Source: Streptacidiphilus pinicola
Lineage (GTDB): Bacteria > Actinomycetota > Actinomycetes > Streptomycetales > Streptomycetaceae
NCBI RefSeq assembly: GCF_003258295.1
Contig: NZ_QKYN01000035.1
Span: 1-49,170, forward strand
Reading direction: 5' to 3'
Length of the DNA: 49,170 bases
Below are positions 1 to 9,307 of this stretch, one piece after another. The notes beneath the pieces are model-generated. The model saw only the letters and a list, made by a program, of their open reading frames with translations, was not told where the DNA came from and searched no databases. The translations under genes and the position numbers were made by a program. Numbering within the stretch: the first letter of the stretch is position 1; every line of letters starts with the position of its first letter.

Positions 1-52
1 TCCTCCGGGTGGGTGGACCGGCTCGCCCCCGCCGGTCCACCCACCCGGAGGA
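1..52. repeat. Perfect 21-bp inverted repeat covering the potD-like ribosome site
   Basis: Bases 1-21 are the exact reverse complement of bases 32-52, with a 10-nt loop (22-31). The right arm contains the GGAGGA ribosome-binding site (47-52) of the gene starting at 58, so in RNA the hairpin would bury that site. It could be an RNA switch, the terminator of an upstream gene, or a fold-back artefact, since it lies at the window edge. The pairing is directly visible; the role is inference. Confidence 0.85.
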
Positions 53-57
53 CGCAG

Positions 58-1185
58 ATGCCCGACCAACTCCCCCAGCTCTCCCGCAGATCCCTGCTCC
101 GCGCCGGCGGTCTCGGCGCGCTCGGCCTCGGCCTCGCCGGCTGCGGCTTCAGCCAGCCCACGACCGTGGCCGCGGCCCAGACCGACAAGCCAATCGACAT
201 GAAGGTCGACGGCCCGCTGGTCTACTTCAACTGGGCCGACTACATCGACCCCTCCGTCTTCGCCGGCTTCCAGAAGGAGTACGGCGTCAAGATCATCCAG
301 TCCAACTTCGACTCGATGCCGAGCATGGTCGCCAAGCTGGACGCCGGGAACAAGTACGACATCATCTTCCCCTCGGCCAAGTACGCCCAGCGCCTTGCCC
401 AGGCGGGACGCCTGCACACGATCGACCACGCGAAGCTGCGCAACGCCGAGCTGGTCTTCGGCAGCTACTCCTACTTCGACGACCCCTGGTACGACCCGAA
501 GTCCGCGCACACCGTGCCGTTCACGATGTACAAGACGGGCATCGGCTGGCGCCGCGACAAGCTCGGGAACCTGACCGGCTCCTGGCAGGACCTGTGGGAC
601 GCGCAGTCCAGCGGCACCACCTTCCTCCTCGACGACGAGGACGAGGTGCTCGGTATGGCGGCCTTCAAGCTCGGCCTGGACCCGAACACCACCGCGCAGG
701 GCGACCTGGACCGGATGACCGCACTGCTGCACACCCTCCGTCCGAACCTGCGCGGCTTCTCCAGCGACGACTACAACAACCTGCTGAACGGCACCGCCAC
801 CATGACCCAGGCATGGAGCGGCGACATGGTCAGCGTGCTCAACCAGGCCAAGGACGCGACCCTGTACGGCTTCGAGGTCGCCAAGGAGGGATCGCCGATC
901 AACTCCGACTGCTTCGCGATACCCGCCAACGCCGAGCATCCGGGCACCGCGATGCTGTTCATCGACTATCTGCTGCGACCCGAGAACGCCATCAAGACCA
1001 TCCAGTACCTCGGCTACCCGATGCCGGTCCACGGCACGGAGTCGACGTACGCGGCCCTGGTCAAACAGCTGCCGCAGTGCATGATCGAGCCCGGCGACCT
1101 CAAGCCCTCGCTCTACTTCCGCAATCCGTCCGGCGCCGGCGCCCAGGCGCGCGACACGGCCTGGACCGACGTGAAGGCGGGCTGA
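58..1185 (+). CDS. potD: Polyamine ABC transporter substrate-binding lipoprotein (PotD-like)
   Basis: Extracellular spermidine/putrescine-binding component of an ABC importer, 375 aa. The N-terminus has a twin-arginine motif (SRRSLLRAGG), a short hydrophobic stretch and a lipobox (GLAGC), so it is probably a Tat-exported lipoprotein anchored through that Cys. The mature part reads like PotD/PotF (VYFNWADYIDP, then SNFDSMPSMVAKL and TQAWSGDM). The ATG at 58 has GGAGGA six bases upstream; an in-frame ATG at 13 lies inside the hairpin and lacks a ribosome site. It is followed after 1 nt by the permease gene. The family assignment is firm; the exact polyamine is not determined. Confidence 0.9.
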   Translation: MPDQLPQLSRRSLLRAGGLGALGLGLAGCGFSQPTTVAAAQTDKPIDMKVDGPLVYFNWADYIDPSVFAGFQKEYGVKIIQSNFDSMPSMVAKLDAGNKYDIIFPSAKYAQRLAQAGRLHTIDHAKLRNAELVFGSYSYFDDPWYDPKSAHTVPFTMYKTGIGWRRDKLGNLTGSWQDLWDAQSSGTTFLLDDEDEVLGMAAFKLGLDPNTTAQGDLDRMTALLHTLRPNLRGFSSDDYNNLLNGTATMTQAWSGDMVSVLNQAKDATLYGFEVAKEGSPINSDCFAIPANAEHPGTAMLFIDYLLRPENAIKTIQYLGYPMPVHGTESTYAALVKQLPQCMIEPGDLKPSLYFRNPSGAGAQARDTAWTDVKAG

Positions 1186-1186
1186 G

Positions 1187-2119
1187 ATGGCACTGCGCAC
1201 ACCCGTCCGCACCGAGGCCCCGCGCGGAGGCAGAACCGCCCGGCGGGACCGGCGGCCCAGACCGTCCGCCGCCGGGGCGCGGATCTGGACCTGGCTCACC
1301 CTGCCCGGCACCGTCTGGATGTCGGTCTTCTTCATCGCCTCGCTGCTGCTGGTCGCGGCGATCTCCTTCGGCACCACCGACCAGCTCGGCGACCCGCGGT
1401 TCGGCACCAACCTCGGCAACCTCCAGGCGCTCACCGACCCCGCCTACCGCGACGTCATGCTCCGCTCGCTCGGCTTCGCGCTGCTCACCTCGGTGATCTG
1501 CCTGCTGATCGCCTATCCCGTCGCCTACGCGGTGGCGCTGCACGCGGGCCGCTTCAAGAACGCGCTGATCGCCGCGATCGTGGTGCCCTTCTTCGCCAAC
1601 TACCTGGTGCGAATGTACGGGTGGTCCGTGCTGCTCTCCGACGACGGGCCGGTGCTGCGGCTGCTGCGGGCGGTCGGGCTCGCGGACGCACACACGAAGA
1701 TCCTCAACACCGGCTTCGGCGTCATCGCCGGCCTGGTCTACGGCTTCGTGGTCTTCATGATCATCCCGCTCTACGCCGCCATGGAACGCATGGACACCTC
1801 GCTGATCGAGGCAGGACGCGACCTGTACGGCGGGCCCCTGCGCACCTTCTGGTTCGTCACCGTCCCCGCCACCCGGCAGGGCGCCGGGGCCGGCGTGGTG
1901 CTGGTCTTCCTCCCGGCCATGGGCGACTTCGTCAGCGCGCAGTTCATGGGCGGACCGAACCAGATCATGATCGGCAACCTGATCCAGGACAAGTTCTTCG
2001 AGGGCCAGGACTGGCCCCTCGGCTCCGCGCTGACGATGGCGCTGATGGCCGTGCTGCTGATCGCGATGTTCGGCTACCTGCGGCGCGCCCGCAAGGACGA
2101 GGCGGAGGCCACCCGATGA
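1187..2119 (+). CDS. potB: Polyamine ABC transporter permease (PotB-like)
   Basis: Inner-membrane permease of the polyamine importer, 310 aa. After a basic N-terminal tail of about 35 residues come about six hydrophobic segments. The cytoplasmic EAA loop for docking the ATPase is visible near residue 205 (IEAGRDLYGGPLRTFWFVTVP). The start lies 1 nt after the potD-like stop and the stop overlaps the next start (ATGA), indicating translational coupling. The length is usual for PotB/PotH permeases. It pairs with the following permease as a heterodimer. Confidence 0.9.
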   Translation: MALRTPVRTEAPRGGRTARRDRRPRPSAAGARIWTWLTLPGTVWMSVFFIASLLLVAAISFGTTDQLGDPRFGTNLGNLQALTDPAYRDVMLRSLGFALLTSVICLLIAYPVAYAVALHAGRFKNALIAAIVVPFFANYLVRMYGWSVLLSDDGPVLRLLRAVGLADAHTKILNTGFGVIAGLVYGFVVFMIIPLYAAMERMDTSLIEAGRDLYGGPLRTFWFVTVPATRQGAGAGVVLVFLPAMGDFVSAQFMGGPNQIMIGNLIQDKFFEGQDWPLGSALTMALMAVLLIAMFGYLRRARKDEAEATR

Positions 2120-2970
2120 ACCTGCCGGCCTCCCTCCCCCCGCGCGCCCGCAGACGCCGTGGCCCGCGCCGCAAGCCGGTGTTCGCGATCGCCGTCACAG
2201 TCGTCTTCTTCGTCCTGCTCTACCTGCCGATCGCCATGGTCGTGCTCTTCTCCTTCAACGCACAGAAGTCGCTGACCATCTTCAAGGGCTTCTCACTGCG
2301 CTGGTACGAGGCGTTCTTCCACGACAACGTGCTGCTCGGCTCGCTCGGGATGAGCCTCGAGGTCTCGCTCGTCGCCATGATCGGCTCGGTCGTGCTGGGC
2401 GTGGCCCTCGCACTCGGCCTGGTGCGCCACAAGGGCCGGCTCGGCGGCTACGCCGGGCTGATCATGATGGTCCCGCTGATCACCCCCGAGATCGTCACCG
2501 GCGTCGCCTCGCTGCTGCTCTTCAAGGGCCTCGGCGTCACCCTCGACAGCGGCACGGTGATGATCGCCGAGATCACCTTCTCCATCTCCTACGTCACCGT
2601 CATCCTGCGCTCCCGCGTCGCCGCGCTGAACCCGGAGGTCGAGGAGGCGGCGATGGACCTCGGCGCGACGCGCTGGCAGGCGCTGCGCCTGGTCACCCTG
2701 CCCGCGCTGCTGCCCGCGATCCTCGCCAGCGCCGTGCTGATCTTCGCGCTCGTCTTCGACGACTTCGTGCTCGCCTACTTCACCACCGGCGTCGACCCCC
2801 AGCCGCTCGCCGTGCGCATCTACTCCGCGATCCGCTTCGGCGTCGAGCCGACGATCAACGCGGTCGGAACCCTGATGCTCGCCGGCTCGATCACCCTCAT
2901 CGGCCTCGCCCTGGCCATCCCGCGCCTCTTCGGCCGCCGCGGCGGCCTCGACCTCATCTCCGGGGAGTGA
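2116..2970 (+). CDS. potC: Polyamine ABC transporter permease (PotC-like)
   Basis: Second permease subunit, 284 aa, with a basic N-terminus, about six membrane segments and the EAA loop near residue 175 (EEAAMDLGATRWQALRLVTLP). The ATG at 2116 overlaps the preceding TGA by 4 nt. The phrase SFNAQKSLTIFKGFSLRWYE after the first segment is typical of PotC/PotI. It would form the channel with the upstream permease and be driven by the ATPase encoded immediately downstream. Confidence 0.9.
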   Translation: MNLPASLPPRARRRRGPRRKPVFAIAVTVVFFVLLYLPIAMVVLFSFNAQKSLTIFKGFSLRWYEAFFHDNVLLGSLGMSLEVSLVAMIGSVVLGVALALGLVRHKGRLGGYAGLIMMVPLITPEIVTGVASLLLFKGLGVTLDSGTVMIAEITFSISYVTVILRSRVAALNPEVEEAAMDLGATRWQALRLVTLPALLPAILASAVLIFALVFDDFVLAYFTTGVDPQPLAVRIYSAIRFGVEPTINAVGTLMLAGSITLIGLALAIPRLFGRRGGLDLISGE

Positions 2971-2975
2971 CACCC

Positions 2976-4058
2976 ATGACGCCGACCGCTGCGACCCCCG
3001 CCGTCCGACTCGACCACGTCAGCAAGGAGTTCAACGGCTCCCACGCGGTGCGGGACCTCGAGCTGGACATCGCCGCCGGCGAGTTCTTCTCCCTGCTCGG
3101 CCCCTCCGGCTGCGGCAAGACGACCACGCTGCGCATGATCGGCGGCTTCGCCGACCCGACCGAGGGCGCCGTGCTGCTCTCCGGCGAGGACGTCACCGCA
3201 CTGCCGCCGAACAAGCGCAACGTCAACACCGTCTTCCAGAGCTACGCGCTCTTCGACCATCTCAGCGTCGCCGACAACATCGGCTTCGGCCTCAAGCGCA
3301 AGGGCGTCCCGAAGCCGGAGATCCGCGAGCGGGTCGGCGCGATGATCGACCTGGTGCAGCTGGGCGGCATGGCCGAGCGCAAGCCGCGGACGCTCTCCGG
3401 AGGCCAGCGCCAGCGTGTCGCGCTGGCGCGGGCGTTGGTCAACCGGCCCGCCGTGCTGCTGCTGGACGAGCCGTTGGCCGCGCTCGACCTGAAGCTGCGT
3501 CGGCAGATGCAGGTCGAGCTCAAGCAGATCCAGCGGGAGGTCGGCATCACCTTCGTCTTCGTCACCCACGACCAGGACGAGGCGCTCACCATGTCCGACC
3601 GCGTCGCCGTGATGAACGGCGGCCGGGTGGAGCAGTGCGGCACCCCGGAGGACGTCTACGAGCGACCCGAGAGCCGGTTCGTGGCCGCGTTCATGGGCAC
3701 CTCCAACCTCGTCGGCGGCGTCTACCGCGACGGCACGGTGCAGCTCGAGGGCGGCCCGGCGCTGCCCGTGGGCCGACGGCCGGAGATCGGCGAAGGCAGC
3801 CAAGTCGACGTGTCGATCCGGCCCGAGAAGATCTGGCTCTCCGACTTCGAGCCCGGCATGCCCGTCGTCAACGGCGTCATCCGGGAAACGGTCTACTCCG
3901 GGCCCACCACGACCTACCTGATCGAGCTCGCCCCAGGCGTCACCGTCGCTGCGCTGGAACAGAACACCGCCCGTGCGCGGATGGAGGACCGCTGGGCGGG
4001 CGGCGAGACCGTCGAGCTCGGCTACGACCCCGAGCACTGCCTGGTCCTGAGCCACTGA
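2976..4058 (+). CDS. potA: Polyamine ABC transporter ATP-binding protein (PotA-like)
   Basis: ATPase that powers the importer, 360 aa. Walker A (GPSGCGKTT), the Q-loop (VFQSYALF), signature LSGGQRQRVALARAL, Walker B (VLLLDEPLAALD) and the switch His (VFVTHDQ) are all present. The C-terminal third matches the TOBE/OB-type regulatory region of the spermidine/putrescine and iron/sulfate ATPase group. I prefer the ATG at 2976, eight bases after GGGGAG; an in-frame GTG at 2967 overlaps the upstream stop and is possible. Confidence 0.9.
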   Translation: MTPTAATPAVRLDHVSKEFNGSHAVRDLELDIAAGEFFSLLGPSGCGKTTTLRMIGGFADPTEGAVLLSGEDVTALPPNKRNVNTVFQSYALFDHLSVADNIGFGLKRKGVPKPEIRERVGAMIDLVQLGGMAERKPRTLSGGQRQRVALARALVNRPAVLLLDEPLAALDLKLRRQMQVELKQIQREVGITFVFVTHDQDEALTMSDRVAVMNGGRVEQCGTPEDVYERPESRFVAAFMGTSNLVGGVYRDGTVQLEGGPALPVGRRPEIGEGSQVDVSIRPEKIWLSDFEPGMPVVNGVIRETVYSGPTTTYLIELAPGVTVAALEQNTARARMEDRWAGGETVELGYDPEHCLVLSH

Positions 4059-4089
4059 CGCCGCCGGGCCACCAAGGGGAGGCAACCAC

Positions 4090-5403
4090 ATGAACCACGA
4101 CGTCATCGTGCTCGGCGCCGGCCTGGCGGGCCTCAGCGCCGCCCGCGATCTCGCCGCCGCCGGCGTCGACGTCCTCGTCGTCGAGGCCCGCGACCGCGTC
4201 GGCGGCCGGGTCGAACAGCAGCAACTGCCCGACGGGCGTCTCGTCCAGCTCGGCGGGGAGGTCGTCGGCCGCGCCCACACCGCCTACCTCGGCCTGGTCG
4301 CCGAGCTGGGCCTGACGCTGATCCCCAGCTACGTCGCCGAACCGGGGCTGATCGCCCGCGCCACGCCCGAGGGGGTGTCCGCGGGCGATCCCCCGCACTG
4401 GTTCGGCCCCGACGACGAGACCGAACACCGGGAGGTCACCGCCGAGTTCGTCTCCCTGGCGGGGACGGTCGACCCGGACGACCCGTGGTCGCACCCCGAC
4501 GCGGCGGCGCTCGACGACCTGTCGGTCGGGGCCTGGCTGCGCTCCCGCAAGGCGCCCGGCGCCGTGGTGCGACTGTGGGAGATCGGGGCGCTCGGACTCG
4601 CCGACGGCTCGGTCGAGCGCACCTCGCTGCTGGCCGCCTTGCGCAAGCAGGCCGCCGTGCCGAGCGCGGGCCACTACGACTACGAGGACTGGGAGGGTCT
4701 GCGCGTCGCCGAGGGCTCAGCGACGGTGGCGCTGCGGATGGCCGAGGAGCTCGGCCCCCGGATCCGGCTGGGCGCGCCGGTGACCGCGCTCGACGTGCGG
4801 CCCGAACGCTGCACGGTGCGCCTGCGCGGCGGCGAGACCCTGACGGCGTCGGCGGTGGTCAGCGCGCTCCCGATCGGGCCGCTGCGGGACGTCGTCGTCA
4901 CGGGCGTCTCCGACGCGCGGTTGGCGTCCCTGCACGCGCAACGCCACGCGTTGGCGGCGAAGTTCGTGGCCGCCTACCGTCAACCATTCTGGCGAGACCG
5001 CGGGTTCAGCGGGCTCTCGGAGTGCGAGGGGGTGCTGGGCAGCACCTGGCCGCAGAGCACCGCCGTGCTCTCCGCGCTCGTCCCACCGGAACGCCTCGGC
5101 GTGCTGCTCGGCGTGCCCGCCCAGCTGCGCGAGCGCGAACTGCTCGCGCAGATCGGCGAGTTGTACGGCCCCGAGGCCGAGGAGCCGCTCTCGGCGTGGC
5201 TGCGCCTGTGGGGTACGGACCCCTGGACGCAGGGCTACGTCACCCAGTGGGTGCCGGGCGACGTGCGGCGGGTCGGTCCGCTCCACGGCACCCACGAGCC
5301 GCCGTTCTACGTCTGCGGCTCCGACCAGTGGGTGGCCGGCTACATGGAGGGCGCGGTCCGCACCGGCCGCGTCGCCGCCGAGGAGGCCCTGCGCCGTGGC
5401 TGA
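4090..5403 (+). CDS. Flavin monoamine/polyamine oxidase
   Basis: FAD-dependent amine oxidase, 437 aa, expected to oxidise putrescine or another amine to an aminoaldehyde plus ammonia and peroxide. The dinucleotide-binding motif is at the N-terminus (VLGAGLAGLSAARDLAAAGVD followed by VEARDRVGGR), and the C-terminal FAD motif is GYMEGAVRTGRVAAEEAL. The start is preceded by a strong GGGGAGG. It lies 31 nt after the transporter ATPase and overlaps the aldehyde dehydrogenase, which would remove its aldehyde product. Substrate specificity is inferred from context; putrescine oxidase is the likeliest assignment. Confidence 0.85.
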   Translation: MNHDVIVLGAGLAGLSAARDLAAAGVDVLVVEARDRVGGRVEQQQLPDGRLVQLGGEVVGRAHTAYLGLVAELGLTLIPSYVAEPGLIARATPEGVSAGDPPHWFGPDDETEHREVTAEFVSLAGTVDPDDPWSHPDAAALDDLSVGAWLRSRKAPGAVVRLWEIGALGLADGSVERTSLLAALRKQAAVPSAGHYDYEDWEGLRVAEGSATVALRMAEELGPRIRLGAPVTALDVRPERCTVRLRGGETLTASAVVSALPIGPLRDVVVTGVSDARLASLHAQRHALAAKFVAAYRQPFWRDRGFSGLSECEGVLGSTWPQSTAVLSALVPPERLGVLLGVPAQLRERELLAQIGELYGPEAEEPLSAWLRLWGTDPWTQGYVTQWVPGDVRRVGPLHGTHEPPFYVCGSDQWVAGYMEGAVRTGRVAAEEALRRG

Positions 5404-6829
5404 CTCGTCATCACTTCCCCTCGTACGCAACCACATCGGCGGCCACGACCGTCCCGCGACCTCGGGCCGGGAGACCCTCCTGCTCGATCCGGCCACCGGA
5501 CGCCCCCACGCCCGCGCCGCCTGCTCCGACGCGGCGGACGTCGCCGCGGCCTGTGTCGCCGCCGAGGCGGCGTTCGAGCGCTGGTCGCGCACCACTCCCG
5601 CCGAGCGGCAGCGCGCGCTGCTGCGCCTCGCCGACACCGTGGAGCGTCACGCCGACGCGTTCGCCGAGGCCGAGACCGCCGACACGGGCAAGCCGCGCCT
5701 CGCCTTCCTCACCGACGAACTGCTCGCCGTCATCGACACCTTGCGGTTCTTCGCGGGCGCGGCCCGCGCGCTGCCGGGCAGCGTGGCGGCCGAGTACACC
5801 GAGGACCGCACCTCGCTGCTGCGCCGCGAACCGCTCGGCGTCTGCGCGCAGATCACGCCGTGGAACTACCCGCTGATGATGGCGGTGTGGAAACTCGCGC
5901 CGGCGCTGGCGGCGGGCAACACCGTCGTCCTCAAGCCGGCCGACACCACCCCGTCGTCCACGGTGCTGCTCGCCCGGCTCGCGGCCGAGCAGCTGCCGCC
6001 GGGGGTGCTCAACGTCGTCTGCGGCGACCGGACCACGGGCGCGGCGCTGGTCGCCCACCCGGCGCCCGCGCTGGTCGCGGTCACCGGCAGCGTCCGGGCT
6101 GGACGCGAGATCGCGGCGGCCTGCGCCGCCGACCTCAAGCGCCTGCACCTCGAACTCGGCGGCAACGCACCGGTCCTGGTCCACGACGACGTGGACGTCG
6201 AGGCGACGGCTGCGGCGCTGGCGGAGGTCGCCTTCTACAACGCCGGCCAGGACTGCACCGCCGCCACGCGTCTGCTGGTGCACCAGGGCGTCCACGACGC
6301 CTTCCTCGCCGCCTTCGCCGACCACGCGGCCAAGCTGCGTCCAGGTGCGCCCGACGAACCCGACGCCGCCTTCGGCCCATTGAACAGCTCCGCCCAACTG
6401 GCCCGGGTCCAGGGCCTGCTGGACCGCCTCCCGGCCCACGCGCGGCTCGTGACGGGCGGGAGCGCGATGGCCGGAGCGGGGTACTTCCACGAGCCGACCG
6501 TGGTCGCCTCGGTCCGCCAGGAGGACGAGATCGTCCAGGAGGAGGTCTTCGGCCCGGTCGTCACCGTCCAGCCCTTCGCGGACGAGGCGGAGGCGCTGCG
6601 CCTGGCGAACGGCGTCCGCTTCGGCCTGGCCGCGAGCGTCTGGACCCGCGACGTCGACCGGGCCATGCGGGCGACGCGCGCGCTGCGGACCGGCATCGTC
6701 TGGGTCAACACCCACGGCACCACGGTCTCCGAGATGCCGCACGGCGGTCGCGGCCAGTCCGGCTACGGCAGCGACCTGTCGATGACGGGACTGCTGGAGT
6801 ACACGCAGGCGAAGCACGTCATGGTCTGA
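5396..6829 (+). CDS. Aldehyde dehydrogenase, gamma-aminobutyraldehyde type
   Basis: NAD(P)-dependent aldehyde dehydrogenase, 477 aa. The catalytic general base is in LELGGNAP and the nucleophilic Cys in FYNAGQDCTAATR, a phrase characteristic of the gamma-aminobutyraldehyde dehydrogenase group (PatD/YdcW). The nucleotide-binding turn is VTGSVRAGREI. The GTG at 5396 overlaps the end of the amine oxidase by 8 nt, so the two are probably co-translated. Together they would convert putrescine to 4-aminobutanal and then GABA. The operon ends at a bidirectional hairpin just downstream. Confidence 0.87.
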   Translation: MADSSSLPLVRNHIGGHDRPATSGRETLLLDPATGRPHARAACSDAADVAAACVAAEAAFERWSRTTPAERQRALLRLADTVERHADAFAEAETADTGKPRLAFLTDELLAVIDTLRFFAGAARALPGSVAAEYTEDRTSLLRREPLGVCAQITPWNYPLMMAVWKLAPALAAGNTVVLKPADTTPSSTVLLARLAAEQLPPGVLNVVCGDRTTGAALVAHPAPALVAVTGSVRAGREIAAACAADLKRLHLELGGNAPVLVHDDVDVEATAAALAEVAFYNAGQDCTAATRLLVHQGVHDAFLAAFADHAAKLRPGAPDEPDAAFGPLNSSAQLARVQGLLDRLPAHARLVTGGSAMAGAGYFHEPTVVASVRQEDEIVQEEVFGPVVTVQPFADEAEALRLANGVRFGLAASVWTRDVDRAMRATRALRTGIVWVNTHGTTVSEMPHGGRGQSGYGSDLSMTGLLEYTQAKHVMV

Positions 6830-6852
6830 CGCCGCGCGCGTCACCGCGGACG

Positions 6853-6889
6853 GCGAAGGCCGCCGACCGGAGGGGTCGGCGGCCTTCGC
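6853..6889. terminator. Bidirectional terminator between the aldehyde dehydrogenase gene and purB
   Basis: A perfect 16-bp stem (6853-6868 with 6874-6889) and a 5-nt loop (GGAGG) lie between two convergent genes. The stem is very GC-rich and carries AAGG/CCTT near its base, so it can stop transcripts from either side. Confidence 0.85.
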
Positions 6890-6913
6890 TTCGTGCGGAG
6901 CGGATGTCCGGGC

Positions 6914-8344
6914 TCAGAGGATGGCGCCCGGACGGTACTTGGCCGCCTCCGGGTAGCGCGCGGTGACCTCCTCCACGCGCGCGACGACCTCGCCGACCTG
7001 CGCGGCGGCGGCGCCGGTGAAGGAGAGCTTGTCGGCGAGCAGCGCGTCCAGCGCGTCACGGTCCAGCGGGATGCGCTCGTCCGCCGCGAGGCGGTCGAGC
7101 AGCTGGTTCTCGCGCACGCCCTGACGCATGGCCAGCGCGGAGCCGACCGCGTGCTCCTTGATCGCCTCGTGCGCGGTCTCGCGGCCGACACCGGCGCGCA
7201 CCGCGGCCATCAGCACCTTGGTGGTGCCGAGGAACGGCAGGTAGCGGTCCAGCTCGGCGGCGATGACGGCCGGGAAGGCGCCGAACTCGTCGAGCACGGT
7301 CAGGAAGGTCTCGACCAGCCCGTCGAAGGCGAAGAACGCGTCCGGCAGCGCGACGCGGCGCACGACAGAGCAGGAGACGTCGCCCTCGTTCCACTGGTCG
7401 CCGGAGAGCTCGGAGACCATGGAGGCGTAGCCGCGCAGGATCACCGCGAGGCCGTTGACGCGCTCGCAGGAGCGGGTGTTCATCTTGTGGGGCATCGCGG
7501 AGGAGCCGACCTGGCCCTCCTTGAAGCCCTCCGTCACCAGCTCGATGCCGGCCATCAGCCGGATCGTCTTGGCGAGGGAGCCGGGCGCGCCGGCCAGCTG
7601 GACCAGGGCGGTCAGCACGTCGTAGTCGAGCGAGCGCGGGTAGACCTGGCCGACGCTGGTGAAGCCGTGCTGGAAGCCGAGGTGACCGGCGACGCGCTGC
7701 TCCAGGTCGGCGAGCTTGGCGGCGTCGCCGCCGAGCAGGTCCAGCATGTCCTGGCTGGTGCCGACCGGGCCCTTGATCCCGCGCAGCGGGTAACGGGCGA
7801 TCAGCTCCTCCAGCCGGGTGAAGGCGACCAGCAGCTCGTCGGCTGCGGTGGCGAACCGCTTGCCCAGCGTCGTCGCCTGCGCGGCCACGTTGTGGGACCG
7901 GCCGGCCATCACGAGCTCGCCGTGCTCGGCGGCAAGCTGGGCGAGGCGGGCCAGCAGCGCGACCGTGCGGTCGCGGACGTGCTCCAGGGACTGCTTGAGC
8001 TGCAGCTGCTCGACGTTCTCGGTCAGGTCGCGGGACGTCATGCCCTTGTGGACCTGCTCGTGGCCGGCGAGGGCGTTGAACTCCTCGATCCGGGCCTTCA
8101 CGTCATGGCGGGTGACCCGCTCACGCTCAGCGATCGAGGCGAGGTCGACGTTGTCGACCACCCGCTCGTAGTCGGCGACGGCGCCCGCGGGCACCTCGAT
8201 CCCCAGGTCGGCCTGAGCCTTCAGAACGGCGAGCCACAGCTGCCGTTCGAGGACGACCTTGTGCTCGGGGGACCACAGCCGCGCCAGCTCGCCGGAGGCG
8301 TAGCGGGCGGCCAGGACATCGGGGATGAAGGGCTTGGCGCTCAC
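6914..8344 (-). CDS. purB: Adenylosuccinate lyase
   Basis: Purine-biosynthesis lyase, 476 aa, cleaving SAICAR and adenylosuccinate with release of fumarate. The fumarase/aspartase-superfamily signature is visible (GSSAMPHKMN), as are TSRDLTENVEQLQL and the catalytic-region motif GRSHNVAAQATTLGKR. The GTG start at 8344 gives the usual family length and begins VSAKPFIPDVLAARYAS; the open frame continues upstream to 9280 but reads as non-protein sequence. No ribosome site precedes the GTG; a TAGAAT box 8 nt upstream suggests a leaderless transcript. Confidence 0.93.
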   Translation of the reverse strand: MSAKPFIPDVLAARYASGELARLWSPEHKVVLERQLWLAVLKAQADLGIEVPAGAVADYERVVDNVDLASIAERERVTRHDVKARIEEFNALAGHEQVHKGMTSRDLTENVEQLQLKQSLEHVRDRTVALLARLAQLAAEHGELVMAGRSHNVAAQATTLGKRFATAADELLVAFTRLEELIARYPLRGIKGPVGTSQDMLDLLGGDAAKLADLEQRVAGHLGFQHGFTSVGQVYPRSLDYDVLTALVQLAGAPGSLAKTIRLMAGIELVTEGFKEGQVGSSAMPHKMNTRSCERVNGLAVILRGYASMVSELSGDQWNEGDVSCSVVRRVALPDAFFAFDGLVETFLTVLDEFGAFPAVIAAELDRYLPFLGTTKVLMAAVRAGVGRETAHEAIKEHAVGSALAMRQGVRENQLLDRLAADERIPLDRDALDALLADKLSFTGAAAAQVGEVVARVEEVTARYPEAAKYRPGAIL

Positions 8345-9307
8345 GCTGGGCAATTCTAACGTGCAGCTCACCGGGGCTCCGCCAAGGGATGGCCTCCGGC
8401 CACGACGAATCCCGACGTGACCGTCGGAATCAGCCTGGCCGGCATGCCGACGCAATGCGGGGACGAGACGGTGCCAGCCCTCGGATCCATCACCGGCACC
8501 GGCCCGGACATCCCGTGTGCTGCGGGCCTGCGGCCGCGCCGACGCCGCCCTCGCGCTGTGTGTGACCGGCGGACTCCGTCGGGCGCGGCGTGCCGACCGA
8601 GTTCCGACCACGCTCAGGCGCAGCCACAGGCGCCGGCGGACGCGGTGGCCCGGCCGCCGGCAGGCACACGCTCCGCACCCGCGGCCGCCCGCACAGGAGC
8701 CCAGGCAGCCGCCGGGACGGGGCGATGGTTGTGGCTGGCGCGGCCGCGGCTGCCACAACCCCACACCCGACCAGGCCAGCCCCCGACACAGACGAGCACC
8801 CCACCAGAACGAGCCGGGCCAGCAGGCTGGCCCGGCACCACCACAGCCAGGGCGGGCGTCGTCCCGCGGGGCGACCGGAGACGGCCGCTCGGAGGGACCT
8901 GGGCTGAAGAGCCTGGACCGGGGAGCCATCGAGCTGCGAGGCCGCGGCCAGGCATGCGGAGCGCGCCAGAGCGCTGGACCCGGCCCGACCGGCACAGGCC
9001 CAGCTATCGCACGATCAGTACCCAAGACCCACCCGGGGCGGCAGACGCTGGCCGGGCAGGCGGCGGGTGCCAGGGCGCGGCATGGCCGGGCAGCCCTGCG
9101 GGGCAGCAGCAGGCGCCGGCACGACAGCAGGAGAGGGGCGGAGCAGCAAAAAGCGCCGAGCCCGTGCGAGTAATCCAGACGGGCACGGGCCGGGTCCGCC
9201 CGCCACCGAACCCGAACCCGAGGAACGCACCCCCGCCCGCGGAAGGGGGCGTCAAGGCGGGGTGGGGCGATTGCCACCAAGCAACGCCGTGCTGCGGATC
9301 GTGGAAT
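8345..9307. other. Gene-free stretch upstream of purB
   Basis: About 960 bases in which every open frame translates to low-complexity Pro/Arg/Gly/Ala sequence without a recognisable fold, start site or ribosome site. It must contain the purB promoter and the 3' end of the kinase transcript. An 8-bp inverted repeat (GCCCGTGC / GCACGGGC, near 9161-9190) and a G/C-run hairpin near 9226-9252 are possible terminators for the kinase. I see no RNA gene or mobile element. Confidence 0.5.
8353..8358 (-). promoter_or_regulatory. Probable -10 box of purB
   Basis: TAGAAT on the minus strand, 8 nt before the purB GTG, fits the TANNNT spacing seen for leaderless actinobacterial genes. No convincing -35 box was found at 16-19 nt. 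Confidence 0.45.
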
